DNA of 64,000 nucleotides from an uncultured Burkholderiales bacterium (GTDB lineage: Bacteria; Pseudomonadota; Gammaproteobacteria; Burkholderiales; Eutrophovitaceae), in the NCBI GenBank assembly GCA_951812315.1, contig CATOSA010000006.1, positions 64,091-128,090 on the forward strand, in the 5' to 3' direction. Made by a program: the position numbers and the translations under genes. Within the stretch, counting starts at the first letter, position 1. Each line of letters starts with the position of its first letter. The notes beneath the pieces were generated by a model. The model worked only from the letters and a program-made list of their open reading frames with translations. It did no database searches and was not told where the DNA came from. Below, piece after piece: positions 25,754 through 35,154 of the stretch.

Positions 25754-26818
25754 TCAATAAGGAAATGGCCACAGCCTCAGTTTTTCCTTACCTATTCGCC
25801 ACATTCGGGCCATTCCGAGTGGCTCAACTGCCAGAAAAAATATAATCAGTGCGCCAAATATCATGAACTCGATATGCGAAATCATCGCGGTCGAAACTTC
25901 AATTCCGATCCATGTCGGTAGCTGATTCAGGAACAAGGGCAGAACCGTGATAAACGCGGCGCCGAGAAACGCGCCCATGATGGAACCAAGCCCGCCGATG
26001 ATCACCATGAACAGAATGCTGAACGAGCGGTTGATATCGAACGCCAACGGCTCCCATGACTCAAGGTGAACAAAACCCCATAACGCACCGGCAACGCCGA
26101 TGAAAAACGAGCTGACTGCAAATGCCGACAGTTTCGCGTACATCGGCCGTATGCCAATAATTTCCGCTGCTACATCCATATCGCGCGTTGCCATCCAGGA
26201 GCGCCCGATTCGGCCGCGAACAATATTCTTCGCAACGACCGCGAACAACACCAGTATCGTCAGGCACAGAAGATACTTGCTGACAGGTGACGCGAACGCG
26301 AATCCGAACAATTCGACCGGTGGTACCGCAATCGATCCGGATGGCGTGTAGTTGGTAAACCAGCCGATTCGACTAAACACCCAATCCAGAAAAAACTGCG
26401 CGGCCAAGGTCGCGACTGCAAGATAGAAGCCCTTGATGCGCAGGCTTGGAATTCCAAACAGGATTCCGACGATCGTTGCCACACCGCCGGCAAGCATAAA
26501 TGCGACGAGGGGGTTCAGCCCGGGAATGCGTGTCCAGAAGTTGTAAGCGGCGTAGGCGCCGACAGCCATGAACGCGCCCGTACCCAGGGACACCTGCCCG
26601 CAGTAGCCAACCAGCAGATTCAATCCAAGCGCGGCGAGCGCCAGTATCAGAAACGGGATGAATATTGCCCGGAACAGATATTCGTTCGACAACAGCGGCA
26701 CTGCGACAAAGCCAATAAATAACCAGATCGCAATGAAGATGCGATCCTGTGCGATCGGAAATGCCGCCTGATCGGCGGTATAGCTGGTTTTAAATTGTCC
26801 AGCTTCGCGGTAAAACAT
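25754..26818 (-). CDS. Liv-type ABC transporter permease (LivM-like)
   Basis: An inner-membrane permease of 354 residues with about nine membrane segments. The LivM signatures are present: LNLLVGYCGQVSLGTGAFMAVGAY and GLGSIMGAFLGAAFITVLP, with the cytoplasmic EAA-like loop RDMDVAAEIIGIRPMYAKLSAF. It pairs with the LivH-like permease just upstream. The N-terminus (FYREAGQFKTSY) is a cytoplasmic lead typical of the acyl-CoA-ligase-linked subgroup. Confidence 0.92.
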   Translation of the reverse strand: MFYREAGQFKTSYTADQAAFPIAQDRIFIAIWLFIGFVAVPLLSNEYLFRAIFIPFLILALAALGLNLLVGYCGQVSLGTGAFMAVGAYAAYNFWTRIPGLNPLVAFMLAGGVATIVGILFGIPSLRIKGFYLAVATLAAQFFLDWVFSRIGWFTNYTPSGSIAVPPVELFGFAFASPVSKYLLCLTILVLFAVVAKNIVRGRIGRSWMATRDMDVAAEIIGIRPMYAKLSAFAVSSFFIGVAGALWGFVHLESWEPLAFDINRSFSILFMVIIGGLGSIMGAFLGAAFITVLPLFLNQLPTWIGIEVSTAMISHIEFMIFGALIIFFLAVEPLGMARMWRIGKEKLRLWPFPY

Positions 26819-26895
26819 AATGGATTAACGTTCCAGATTCATTTTCTGTTGACGCGGTGACACTGCATCCGAGCTTGCATTTTCTTGAACCGCTC

Positions 26896-27807
26896 TTAGA
26901 CGCGATCGATGTGTTTTTCACCGAACAGTCCTTGAGGACGAAACAACAGGAAGAACAGTGCCAGTACATAGGCAAACCAGTTCTCTATGCCGCCACCTAT
27001 GATCGGGCCGAGATAGATTTCCGACAGTTTTTCCCCAACGCCGATGATCAATCCGCCTACGATCGCGCCGACGACTGATTCGAACCCGCCCAGGATCAGA
27101 ACCGGCAAGGCTTTTAACGCGATCAATGAAAGCGAGAACTGGACGCCAAGTTTCGATCCCCATACAGCGCCGGCAACCAACGCGACCAGTCCGGCAACCG
27201 ACCATACGACCACCCAAATGTAGTTCAGCGGAATACCAACCGACTGCGCCGCCTGGTGGTCGTCTGCAACGGCACGTAACGCGCGGCCGACGCGTGTACG
27301 TTGAAAAAATATCGCCAGCGTCGCAACCAGCACGCCGGCAATCAATGTCGCAACCAGGTCCTCGCTGGACACCAGAATCCCGCCTTCGAATACCGACTCG
27401 AGTATGAACATGGAGTCTTTTGGAATGCCGATATCCAGCGCGTAAACATCACTACCCCAAATTGACTGACCAAACCCGTCGAGAAAATAGGCAATGCCCA
27501 GCGTCGCCATGAACAGGCTGATACCGGGTTGATTCACCAGGGGTCGTAGCACGAGCCTCTCGATCACAATGGCCAAAACGATCATGACGACGATCGTAAT
27601 TGCGAGTGACAGCAGTATCGGCGCAAACGTTTCGCTAAGAATATCGATCAGCCGCACAAACGTCAGCGCGGCGAACAGCACCATCGCACCCTGCGCAAAA
27701 TTAAACACTCCGGACGCTTTGAAAATCAGCACGAAGCCGAGTGCAACCAGCGAGTACAACACGCCAGCCATCAAGCCGCTGATCAGCACTTCAATAAAGA
27801 ATGCCAT
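26896..27807 (-). CDS. Liv-type ABC transporter permease (LivH-like)
   Basis: A 303-residue inner-membrane permease with about eight helices. Motifs include VALGFVLIFKASGVFNFAQGAMV near the start, RALRAVADDHQAAQSVGIPLNYI (cytoplasmic coupling loop) and GGFESVVGAIVGGLIIGVGEKL. It ends with LLFRPQGLFGEKHIDRV, the usual LivH end. It is the second gene of the transporter after livG. Confidence 0.92.
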   Translation of the reverse strand: MAFFIEVLISGLMAGVLYSLVALGFVLIFKASGVFNFAQGAMVLFAALTFVRLIDILSETFAPILLSLAITIVVMIVLAIVIERLVLRPLVNQPGISLFMATLGIAYFLDGFGQSIWGSDVYALDIGIPKDSMFILESVFEGGILVSSEDLVATLIAGVLVATLAIFFQRTRVGRALRAVADDHQAAQSVGIPLNYIWVVVWSVAGLVALVAGAVWGSKLGVQFSLSLIALKALPVLILGGFESVVGAIVGGLIIGVGEKLSEIYLGPIIGGGIENWFAYVLALFFLLFRPQGLFGEKHIDRV

Positions 27808-27938
27808 ATTTTCTGGAGCACAAAATCACGGAAACCACGGACAGAATCGTTCCACCAACTGCCGGGCCCTCGCTTAATTGTGTCTCGCCCTCCTCTCAGG
27901 TTGTCCTCGCCGTGACCGCCAGATCACGGTGCCGCCGC

Positions 27939-28727
27939 TCAACTCGAAACGCCGAGATAAGCGTCAATCACTTCCTTGTTGTTGCGTACTTCATCCGGTG
28001 TGCCGTCTCCGATCTTTCGGCCGTAATCGAGCACGATGACACGGTCCGACAAGTCCATGACCACACCCATGTCATGCTCGATTAAAACGATCGTGGTGCC
28101 GAACTCGTCATTCACGTCGAGGACGAACCGGCTCATATCCTCTTTTTCCTCGATGTTCATTCCTGCCATCGGTTCGTCAAGCAGCAACAGATCCGGCTCG
28201 GCCGCAAGCGCGCGTCCCAGTTCGACTCTTTTCTGCAATCCATAGGGCAGACGTCCCACCAGTGTCTTGCGTATCGATTCGATCTGCAGGAAATCGATGA
28301 TTTCTTCCACCTTGTGTCGATGTTCGATTTCTTCGTTAAGGGCCTTGCCGTAATAGAGGCATTGCCAGAAAAAACCAGCGTGCATCTTCAAAGTGCGGCC
28401 AGTCATGATGTTGTCGAGAACCGACATACCCTTGAACAACGCGATGTTCTGAAACGTGCGCGCAATGCCCTGGCTGGCCGCGACATGGGGGCGCATCTGG
28501 GCGCGCGTCTCGCCCTTGTAGGTGACAGAACCGCGGTTCGGATGGTAGACGCCGTTAATTACGTTCAGCAGCGAACTCTTGCCTGCGCCATTCGGACCAA
28601 TAATGGCGAGAATCTCATGCTCACGCACATGCAGACTGATGTCCGTCAACGCCTTCACGCCGCCGAAAGACAACGAGATCTCGTCCATACTCAGGATCGG
28701 TTCGCCGAGCGCCCTCGTCTGAGCCAT
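27939..28727 (-). CDS. Liv-type ABC transporter ATP-binding protein (LivG-like)
   Basis: The second ATPase of the importer, 262 residues. Walker A GPNGAGKSS, the LivG insertion with ARTFQNIALFKGMSVLDNIMTG, signature region LPYGLQKRVELGRAL, Walker B LLLLDEPMAGMN and IEHDMGVVMDLSD are present. The ABC signature reads PYGLQ, as is usual for LivG. Its ATG overlaps the TAA of the upstream CoA ligase (TAATG), so the ligase and the transporter are translationally coupled. Confidence 0.92.
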   Translation of the reverse strand: MAQTRALGEPILSMDEISLSFGGVKALTDISLHVREHEILAIIGPNGAGKSSLLNVINGVYHPNRGSVTYKGETRAQMRPHVAASQGIARTFQNIALFKGMSVLDNIMTGRTLKMHAGFFWQCLYYGKALNEEIEHRHKVEEIIDFLQIESIRKTLVGRLPYGLQKRVELGRALAAEPDLLLLDEPMAGMNIEEKEDMSRFVLDVNDEFGTTIVLIEHDMGVVMDLSDRVIVLDYGRKIGDGTPDEVRNNKEVIDAYLGVSS

Positions 28728-30694
28728 TACGTCGCCTGCCTCACACTCTCGGACGTTACGAGCTTGACGTCTCGAATGGCGATGTCCGCGCTGATCGTGC
28801 CGCTACGCCCGTCTTCGAACTTTACTTGTGTTTCAATCTCGCAATGCTGCGCTCCGTCGAAAAGAGCTGTTACCAGTGGCGCATACTTTTCTTCGACGAA
28901 GCCACGCCGCACTTTTCGCGTGCGCGTGAGTTCATCATCATCAGCGTCCAGTTCCTTGTGCAGAATCAGAAACCGCCGCACTTGCGATCCGGCGAGGCTC
29001 GCTTCCTGCGCCAGATCGGCATTAACCTGATCGACGCATTCCTGCAGCAATGCGTAAACCTCCGGTTTGCCGGCGAGGTCAACATAGCCCGCATATGGCA
29101 GACCCTTGCGTTCGGCCCAGTTGGCGACTGCCTGCATCTCGATATTCAGAAACGCACAAGCTACGTCGCGACCGTCGCCGAAGCAGACCGCTTCCTTGAT
29201 GAACGGAAAAAACTTGAGCTTGTTCTCGAGAAACTGGGGCGCAAACATCGTTCCGTCATTAAGCTTGCCGACATCCTTGGCCCGATCGATTATTTTCAGA
29301 TGGCCATCATTGTCAATAAAGCCGGCGTCCCCGGTCATGAAATAGCCGTCAGGGGAAATTGACTCGGCGGTCGCGTCCGGTCGCTTGTAATACTCTTTCA
29401 GCATGCCGGGGCTCTTGACCCAGATCTCGCCCTTGTCTGCAATTTTGATCTCAACCCCCGGCAACGGCCTGCCGACCGTGTCCAGTCTCGACTCACCATT
29501 GGCATGCTTGCAAACGTATGCAGAAGTTTCGGTCTGTCCGTACAGTTGCTTGAGGTTGATCCCCAGTGAACGATAAAAGCGATACAGGTCCGGGCCAATT
29601 GCCGCCCCACCGGTATAGGCAACGCGGATTCGGCTCATGCCGAGGTTATTGCGCAATGGACCATACACAAGCATGTTGCCAAGCGCGTACATCGCCCGGT
29701 CGAACAAGCCGACGGATTTGCCGTCCATGATTTCTGCGCCGCAGCGTTTTGCGATATCCATGCAAGCGCTGAAAATCCATCGTTTCAAGCGATTTGCGTC
29801 TTCCATCCGGATCATGACCTGGGTGAGCAGGTTCTCGAATACGCTCGGCGGGGCGAAATAGTACGTCGGGCCGATTTCGCGCAGATCGGTCATGACAGTA
29901 TCGGAAGACTCCGGGCAATTAACCGTGAATCCGGCGACCAGCGCCTGACCATATGAGAACAAGTGGTCGCCAACCCATGCCATCGGCAGGTAGGAGAGAA
30001 TCTCGTCCTTCTCGTTGAACCCATCGTGCTGAACATCACCGCGAGCCGCATCAATGAGTGCCTGGTGCGTCATGCATACGCCCTTGGGTTTGCTGGTCGT
30101 GCCCGACGTATACAAAATGACCGAAACGTCGTCGGACTTTCCTTCAGCAACCGCGGACGGGTAAAACTCGCTGTGGGCCTCGTCGTACTCCCGGCCAATG
30201 TCACGAAGTTCGCTGTAAGGGAGTAGTTCGGGCTGAGAATAATGGCGCATGCCGCGCGGGTCGTCGTAGATAATCAACTTCAACCGCGGGCAGCGTGGAA
30301 GTAGCTCGAGAAGTTTGTCGACCTGTTCCTGATCTTCGACGATGGCGATTTCAATCTCCGCATTGTCGAGGACGAAGAACATTTCTTCGGTGACGGAATC
30401 CTGGTAGAGCGGTACCGGAACCAGACCGATACTTTGAGCAGCCGCAAACGACCAATACAGTCGCGGCCGGTTATCCCCGATGATGGCGAGATTCGCGCCG
30501 CGCTTGAAGCCGCGTGAAGCCAGTCCGCAGGCGAGCCAGCGCACCTCGTTGGCAACTTCTTTCCAGGTCCAGCTTTGCCAGATGCCGAGGTCTTTCTCGC
30601 GAATCGAAACGTTGTCGGGGCGAACGCGGGCGTGCTCGAGCAATAGCGTCAGGAATGTCTCGCCTGAGACAGCACTATCAGCAGCTTGTGACAA
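28727..30694 (-). CDS. long-chain-type acyl-CoA synthetase (AMP-forming)
   Basis: A 655-residue adenylating ligase that makes an acyl-CoA from a carboxylic acid, ATP and CoA. Motifs are the phosphate loop ILYTSGTTSKPKGV, the A5 segment YGQTETSAYVC, GDAGFIDNDGHLKIIDRAKD and an extended C-terminal domain typical of the FAA1/FadD15 group. It starts at a TTG with a strong GGAGGAG site five bases before. It is the first gene of an operon with a complete Liv-type importer and a second, PaaK-like ligase, so it probably activates the imported acid. Whether that acid is aliphatic or aromatic cannot be decided. Confidence 0.9.
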   Translation of the reverse strand: MSQAADSAVSGETFLTLLLEHARVRPDNVSIREKDLGIWQSWTWKEVANEVRWLACGLASRGFKRGANLAIIGDNRPRLYWSFAAAQSIGLVPVPLYQDSVTEEMFFVLDNAEIEIAIVEDQEQVDKLLELLPRCPRLKLIIYDDPRGMRHYSQPELLPYSELRDIGREYDEAHSEFYPSAVAEGKSDDVSVILYTSGTTSKPKGVCMTHQALIDAARGDVQHDGFNEKDEILSYLPMAWVGDHLFSYGQALVAGFTVNCPESSDTVMTDLREIGPTYYFAPPSVFENLLTQVMIRMEDANRLKRWIFSACMDIAKRCGAEIMDGKSVGLFDRAMYALGNMLVYGPLRNNLGMSRIRVAYTGGAAIGPDLYRFYRSLGINLKQLYGQTETSAYVCKHANGESRLDTVGRPLPGVEIKIADKGEIWVKSPGMLKEYYKRPDATAESISPDGYFMTGDAGFIDNDGHLKIIDRAKDVGKLNDGTMFAPQFLENKLKFFPFIKEAVCFGDGRDVACAFLNIEMQAVANWAERKGLPYAGYVDLAGKPEVYALLQECVDQVNADLAQEASLAGSQVRRFLILHKELDADDDELTRTRKVRRGFVEEKYAPLVTALFDGAQHCEIETQVKFEDGRSGTISADIAIRDVKLVTSESVRQAT

Positions 30695-31199
30695 AAAATC
30701 TCCTCCGGAATCGTGCTCGTTCTGGCAGCATGAAGCTGCGCTTCGGCATCTTTTCGCGAATTACGAATAGTACACTGAGTCGACTCGCGTGGGCCCTGAT
30801 CGGTGCGAATCCATGTCAATACTCTGGCCCTGGCCGCGCATACGACAGATGCCCGGAAACTTAGGCAACGTTGTGCGACATCGTGAAGAGGGTCGCTTCA
30901 ACGGCATAGTACAGCGGCCGAAGCGGGTCGCTTCAGCGGCGCAGGGCGGCGGCCGAACCGGATCGACAATGCAACGGGCCATCCGGTGCACACGGCCGGC
31001 GGATTTATACTGCGTGCCTCGAAGTTAGCGCGTAGTCCCGGAATCGGTGGCGTATGCACGGAGCGCGTTGGCGCTGAGTGCGTTTTGTAAATCGCCGAAG
31101 TTGGCGAGCCCTTTCAGGCCGGCTGATTGACGGGCTCGCCTTCAGTTCGCACCGACATCTGACTTTTTTGCAAGGCGCACGGAGATATATCCCCGCTGA
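30695..31199. other. intergenic region between CoA-ligase operon and MFS gene
   Basis: About 500 bp without a convincing gene. It contains a 16-bp direct repeat with one mismatch (GGGTCGCTTCAACGGC at 30890-30905 and GGGTCGCTTCAGCGGC at 30925-30940), possible operator half-sites. A 9-bp perfect stem (GGCGAGCCC 31103-31111 with GGGCTCGCC 31132-31140) follows. Promoters for the leftward operon and the rightward MFS gene must lie here. Confidence 0.45.
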
Positions 31200-31236
31200 T
31201 GGGAAACGAAGAACGCAGCAACACAACGGCCAAGCT

Positions 31237-31255
31237 CCCCCGGCGAAACCGGGGG
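31237..31255. promoter_or_regulatory. strong GC hairpin ahead of or inside the MFS gene start
   Basis: CCCCCGG-CGAAA-CCGGGGG forms a perfect 7-bp stem with a 5-base loop. There is no T-run, so it is not a standard terminator. It lies in the stretch where the N-terminus of the MFS gene should be and may affect its translation. Confidence 0.35.
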
Positions 31256-31322
31256 CAGCACCCCGTCGGCTGCGACCAGCGTTGATTCTACCTACGCGTG
31301 GACCCGGCTCTGGGTTGCTATT

Positions 31323-32489
31323 TTGCTGTCGACCATCGGCGGTGTGGGTATGTGGTCGGTAGTGGTCGTATTGCCGACGGTACAGTCCGAGTTTGGCGTT
31401 GCACGCGCCGACGCTTCACTCCCGTACACGATGACGATGATCGGGTTTGGTATCGGCGGCGTATTCATAGGCAAGCTTGCCGATAGATTCGGCGTTGCGC
31501 TGCCCGTTATAGCCGGTGCGACCATGCTTAGCATCGGCTACGCAATGTCCGCGTGGTCGGCGACCATTGCCGAGTTCAGTCTCGTTCAAGGCATTCTGAT
31601 TGGATTCGGTACCTTGGCAACGTTCGCTCCGTTGATGGCAGATACGTCCCTGTGGTTTGTCAAACGCAGAGGTGCGGCGGTGGGCATGATTGCCAGCGGC
31701 AACTATCTTGCAGGTGCTGTATGGCCACCGATCGTCCAGCATTTCGTTCACAGTGCAGGCTGGCGCGATACGCATTTGGCGATCGCATTATTTTGCCTGG
31801 TAACAATGGTGCCGCTGGCCTTGATATTCCTGCGGCGACGGGCGCCGGAAATCACGCCGGCAGTGGCCGCAGAATCCGCGACCGCGCCGGGCTATCGGCC
31901 GCTTGGGTTGGCACCGGGGACCCTGCAGCTGCTACTTGTTGTTGCCGGCGTCAGTTGTTGCGTGGCAATGGCCATGCCTCAGGTGCACCTGGTTGCGTAC
32001 TGTAGCGATCTTGGATATGGTGCCGCGCGTGGCGCCGAAATGTTGTCGCTGATGCTTGCCTGCGGCATTGTCAGCCGTCTTGCCTTTGGCTGGATTTCGG
32101 ACCACATCGGCGGGTTGCGCATGTTGCTTCTCGGGTCTTTCTTGCAAGCCGTTGCACTGCTGTTGTATTTGCCCTTTGACGGACTTGTATCGCTGTATTT
32201 GGTGTCAGCGCTGTTCGGGCTCTTTCAAGGCGGTATCGTTCCCTCCTACGCGATCATTGTGCGCGAGTATTTCTCGCCAAAAGAAGCCGGCTCCCGGGTC
32301 GGTATAGTGATGATGGCAACCCTGTTTGGCATGGCGTTCGGGGGCTGGATGTCATGCGCGATATTCGACTCGACTGGCTCCTATCAGGTCGCCTTTGTGC
32401 ATGGCATTGTGTGGAACGCATTGAATATGTCCATAGCCGGTTGGTTGTTGTGGCGCGTATGGAAACGACCGACAACTGCGACGGCCTGA
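31323..32489 (+). CDS. major facilitator superfamily transporter
   Basis: A secondary transporter with about twelve helices; MFS motif A is seen as GKLADRFGVALPV in loop 2-3 and again as GWISDHIGGLRMLLLG in loop 8-9. The TTG at 31323 would cut into the first helix. The same frame is open upstream to a stop at 31197 and encodes a plausible N-terminus (SVDSTYAWTRLWVAILLSTIG), yet has no ATG, GTG or TTG there. An ATG at 31199 is in another frame, so a small indel near 31200-31260 or an unusual start is likely. It resembles organic-acid carriers of betaproteobacteria; the substrate is unknown. Confidence 0.8.
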   Translation: MLSTIGGVGMWSVVVVLPTVQSEFGVARADASLPYTMTMIGFGIGGVFIGKLADRFGVALPVIAGATMLSIGYAMSAWSATIAEFSLVQGILIGFGTLATFAPLMADTSLWFVKRRGAAVGMIASGNYLAGAVWPPIVQHFVHSAGWRDTHLAIALFCLVTMVPLALIFLRRRAPEITPAVAAESATAPGYRPLGLAPGTLQLLLVVAGVSCCVAMAMPQVHLVAYCSDLGYGAARGAEMLSLMLACGIVSRLAFGWISDHIGGLRMLLLGSFLQAVALLLYLPFDGLVSLYLVSALFGLFQGGIVPSYAIIVREYFSPKEAGSRVGIVMMATLFGMAFGGWMSCAIFDSTGSYQVAFVHGIVWNALNMSIAGWLLWRVWKRPTTATA

Positions 32490-32551
32490 CACATCATTGC
32501 AAATCTCGCACCCTTCGCTTTGTCCCTGTTCTTGTGACGCAACGGGGGATT

Positions 32552-32593
32552 GATAGAAACGATGCGTCGATAGAAACTAGGCGTCGATACAAT
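32552..32593. repeat. 17-bp tandem repeat, about 2.4 copies
   Basis: GATAGAAACGATGCGTC (32552-32568) is followed by GATAGAAACTAGGCGTC (32569-32585) and a partial GATACAAT. It lies between the MFS gene and the truncated DOMON-like gene. The repeat may be a regulator site or simple slippage. Confidence 0.5.
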
Positions 32594-32696
32594 ATGTGTT
32601 CGCAGAAACTGGCGACCTGTTCTCGCCACCTCAATCGCCGGGAATAACTGCAACAGGTCGAATAGCTTGGTTTCCAGAATTCCACCAAAGCACCAT

Positions 32697-33041
32697 ATGA
32701 AACTGGTGCCGCATGCGGACAGTCTCGTTGAATCTGTGCGTGCAATCGATGTGACGCTTGACTGGGCTGAACCGGCCAGATTGCGGCTTCGCTACAACGT
32801 CAGCGGTGAAATCGCTCAATTGCTGATTCCGCGCCCCGGTTCCCCCGGTCGCCAGGACGGCTTGTGGGAAGACACGCAAACGCTTGATTCGCATGAGGGT
32901 GAAACCCCGCTCATGCAAAAAACGCGCTTGCGTGAGGCAGTCCACCGTGCCATTTGGCGCCTTGATTACGACTGCTGTACCGGGGAAACGCGCGCCGGAT
33001 TAGGTTCTATTAGTCCGACCCGGTACTTGCCAGTTGCGTGA
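32697..33041 (+). pseudogene. truncated DOMON-like domain protein
   Basis: From ATG 32697 the first 55 or so residues (KLVPHADSLVESVRAIDVTL... LRLRYNVSGEIAQLLIPRPG... DGLW) match the start of betaproteobacterial DOMON-like proteins, which are about 180 residues. After DGLW the family continues with a conserved CFE-type segment, but here unrelated sequence follows (EDTQTLDSHEGETPLM...) to a stop at 33041, and neither other frame restores the family pattern. A deletion or rearrangement has probably removed the C-terminal two thirds. DOMON-like domains bind haem or sugars in other proteins; the role of this family is not known. Confidence 0.55.
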
Positions 33042-33151
33042 TCAACGGCAAGGCCGACTAGTCGTGTTTACAAACGCGACGCGGAGCTGCCGGAGCACTC
33101 ACCGTCGCGATTGACAAAAAGCACAGTGGCGGTGAGCAGCAACTAACGACA

Positions 33152-34268
33152 CTAGCGAATACGCACTTCCGTCTTCGGGTCGAAGAAAGCCAGCTTCGAC
33201 AGATCGAACATCAGTTCAATGTCTTCACCGGCGCGTGCGTGTGTTTCCGGATGGATGCGACAAGTAACCGGCGTATCGTTCAGGTGAATCAGGATAAGCG
33301 TGTCCGGACCGGTCGGCTGCACTACTTCTACTTTGGCACGGCATTGCACGAGACTCGGATGACCCCGGTTCGCGGATGACTCGTCCGTGATTTGCTCCGG
33401 TCGGATGCCCATGACAACTTTCTTGCCCAATCCACTCTGACAGTCCTTTTTGCGCTGCTTTCGGTGCTGCGAAGAAAAGTTTCTCGTTTCCATTGAATAG
33501 CTCGATTCCGATGACGCCATCGCTGCTTGCGACCGGTGCGCGGACGAAATTCATGGACGGTGAGCCGATAAAGCTGGCTACGAACAGATCGGCAGGATCA
33601 TCGTAGACCTGCTGCGGGCTGCCAAACTGGTGCACGTTGCCAGCTTTCATCACGGCGATGCGATCACCCAGGGTCATCGCCTCGATCTGGTCATGTGTGA
33701 CGTAGACAATGGTAGATCCCAGACGGCCGTGCAAAAGCCGAATCTCGGCGCGCATTTCGACGCGTAGCTTTGCATCGAGATTGGACAGCGGTTCGTCGAA
33801 CAGGAACAACGCCGGATCGCGTGCCAGCGCCCGGCCCATCGCGACGCGCTGGCGTTGGCCTCCGGACAATTGTGAAGGTAACCGGTCCAGCAGCGGCTCG
33901 ATCTGGAGTGTTTTCGCGACACGGTTGACGACTTCGTCCCGTTTTTCTTTCCCGACTTTGCGAATCTTCAGTCCAAAAGAAATGTTTTCGCGTACCGACA
34001 TGTTCGGGTACAGCGCGTACGACTGAAATACCATTGCGATGTCACGATCCTTCGGCGAAAGATCGTTGACGATGCGTCCACCGATGGCTATTTCTCCGCC
34101 GCTGATGCTGTCCAGACCGGCGATCATGTTCAGCAATGTCGACTTTCCGCAGCCGGACGGTCCGACCAGAATGATGAATTCGCCGTCCTCGATTTCAAGG
34201 TCAATGCCTTTGAGCACTTCCAGGGCACCAAAACGCTTTGTTACGTTTCTAATCGACAGCGAACTCAT
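33152..34268 (-). pseudogene. sugar ABC transporter ATPase (UgpC/MalK family), frameshifted
   Basis: An ATPase of the CUT1 sugar-uptake family, about 370 residues when repaired. The nucleotide-binding domain is intact: Walker [10 protein letters not shown], signature [15 protein letters not shown], Walker [18 protein letters not shown]-loop [10 protein letters not shown]. Near 33426-33428 one extra G (ATTGGGCAAGAAA) moves the frame. The TOBE/regulatory domain ([16 protein letters not shown] ... FDPKTEVRIR) continues in the other frame to 33152. As written, the product would have the ATPase domain with a nonsense tail. It is last in a four-gene operon with two permeases and a binding protein. 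Confidence 0.88.
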
Positions 34269-34272
34269 TGAT

Positions 34273-35154
34273 TTAGCCTTTTACCGCGCCGGCTGTGAGG
34301 CCGCGCAGGAAGTATTTACCGGCAACGATGTAAACAAATAGTGTTGGCAAGCCCGCAATGATCGCCGCTGCCATGTCCACGTTGTACTCTTTCACGCCCG
34401 TCGAGGTATTGACCAGGTTGTTGAGTGCGACCGTAATTGGCTGGCGTTCACCGGAGGAAAAAACAACGCCGAACAGGAAATCATTCCAGATCTGTGTGAA
34501 CTGCCAGATCACACACACGACGATGATTGGTGGAGACAACGGCAGGATGATGCGCCAGAAAATGGTAAAGAACCCGGCGCCGTCAATACGCGCAGCCTTT
34601 GTCAATTCAGTCGGCACACTTACGTAGAAATTGCGAAAGAACAGCGTTGTAAATGCAAGGCCGTATACAACGTGCACGAAGATCAGGCCGGCGATCGAGT
34701 TGGCAATGCCGAGGTAGCCGAGCGTTTGCGCCATTGGTAGCAAAATCACCTGGAACGGGATGAAACAGCCGATCAACAGTGCGGTGAATAATATGTCGCT
34801 GCCACGGAATCGCCACATGGTGAGCACATAGCCATTGAATGCGCCGATCAATGTAGAGATGGCCACCGCCGGTAACACGAAAGTCGCCGAATTCATGAAG
34901 TTGTTTTTTAGTCCGCCGCATTCCACGCCGGTACAGGCAGTACTCCATGCCTTGACCCATGCATCAATGGTGATTTGCGCCGGCAGAGCAATCAAGTTGC
35001 CGGTTCGAATGTCGTCAAGCGTTTTCAGCGACGTCGTGACCATGACAAACAGCGGCAGCAGGTAGTACATCGCGAACAAGATCAGCAATGCGTACATTGC
35101 AATCCGGCCAAACTTTTGCGGGCCGGCAGTTCGCGCGTGGTAGCCGTCAGCCAC
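34273..35154 (-). CDS. sugar ABC transporter permease (MalG/GtsC type)
   Basis: A 293-residue inner-membrane permease of the CUT1 family with six helices. The EAA loop is visible as [27 protein letters not shown]. The extra periplasmic loop with [20 protein letters not shown] is typical of the glucose/mannose GtsC group. It begins at GTG and overlaps the upstream permease by 8 bp. The gene is intact, although the binding protein and ATPase it needs are broken. Confidence 0.9.
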   Translation of the reverse strand: MADGYHARTAGPQKFGRIAMYALLILFAMYYLLPLFVMVTTSLKTLDDIRTGNLIALPAQITIDAWVKAWSTACTGVECGGLKNNFMNSATFVLPAVAISTLIGAFNGYVLTMWRFRGSDILFTALLIGCFIPFQVILLPMAQTLGYLGIANSIAGLIFVHVVYGLAFTTLFFRNFYVSVPTELTKAARIDGAGFFTIFWRIILPLSPPIIVVCVIWQFTQIWNDFLFGVVFSSGERQPITVALNNLVNTSTGVKEYNVDMAAAIIAGLPTLFVYIVAGKYFLRGLTAGAVKG

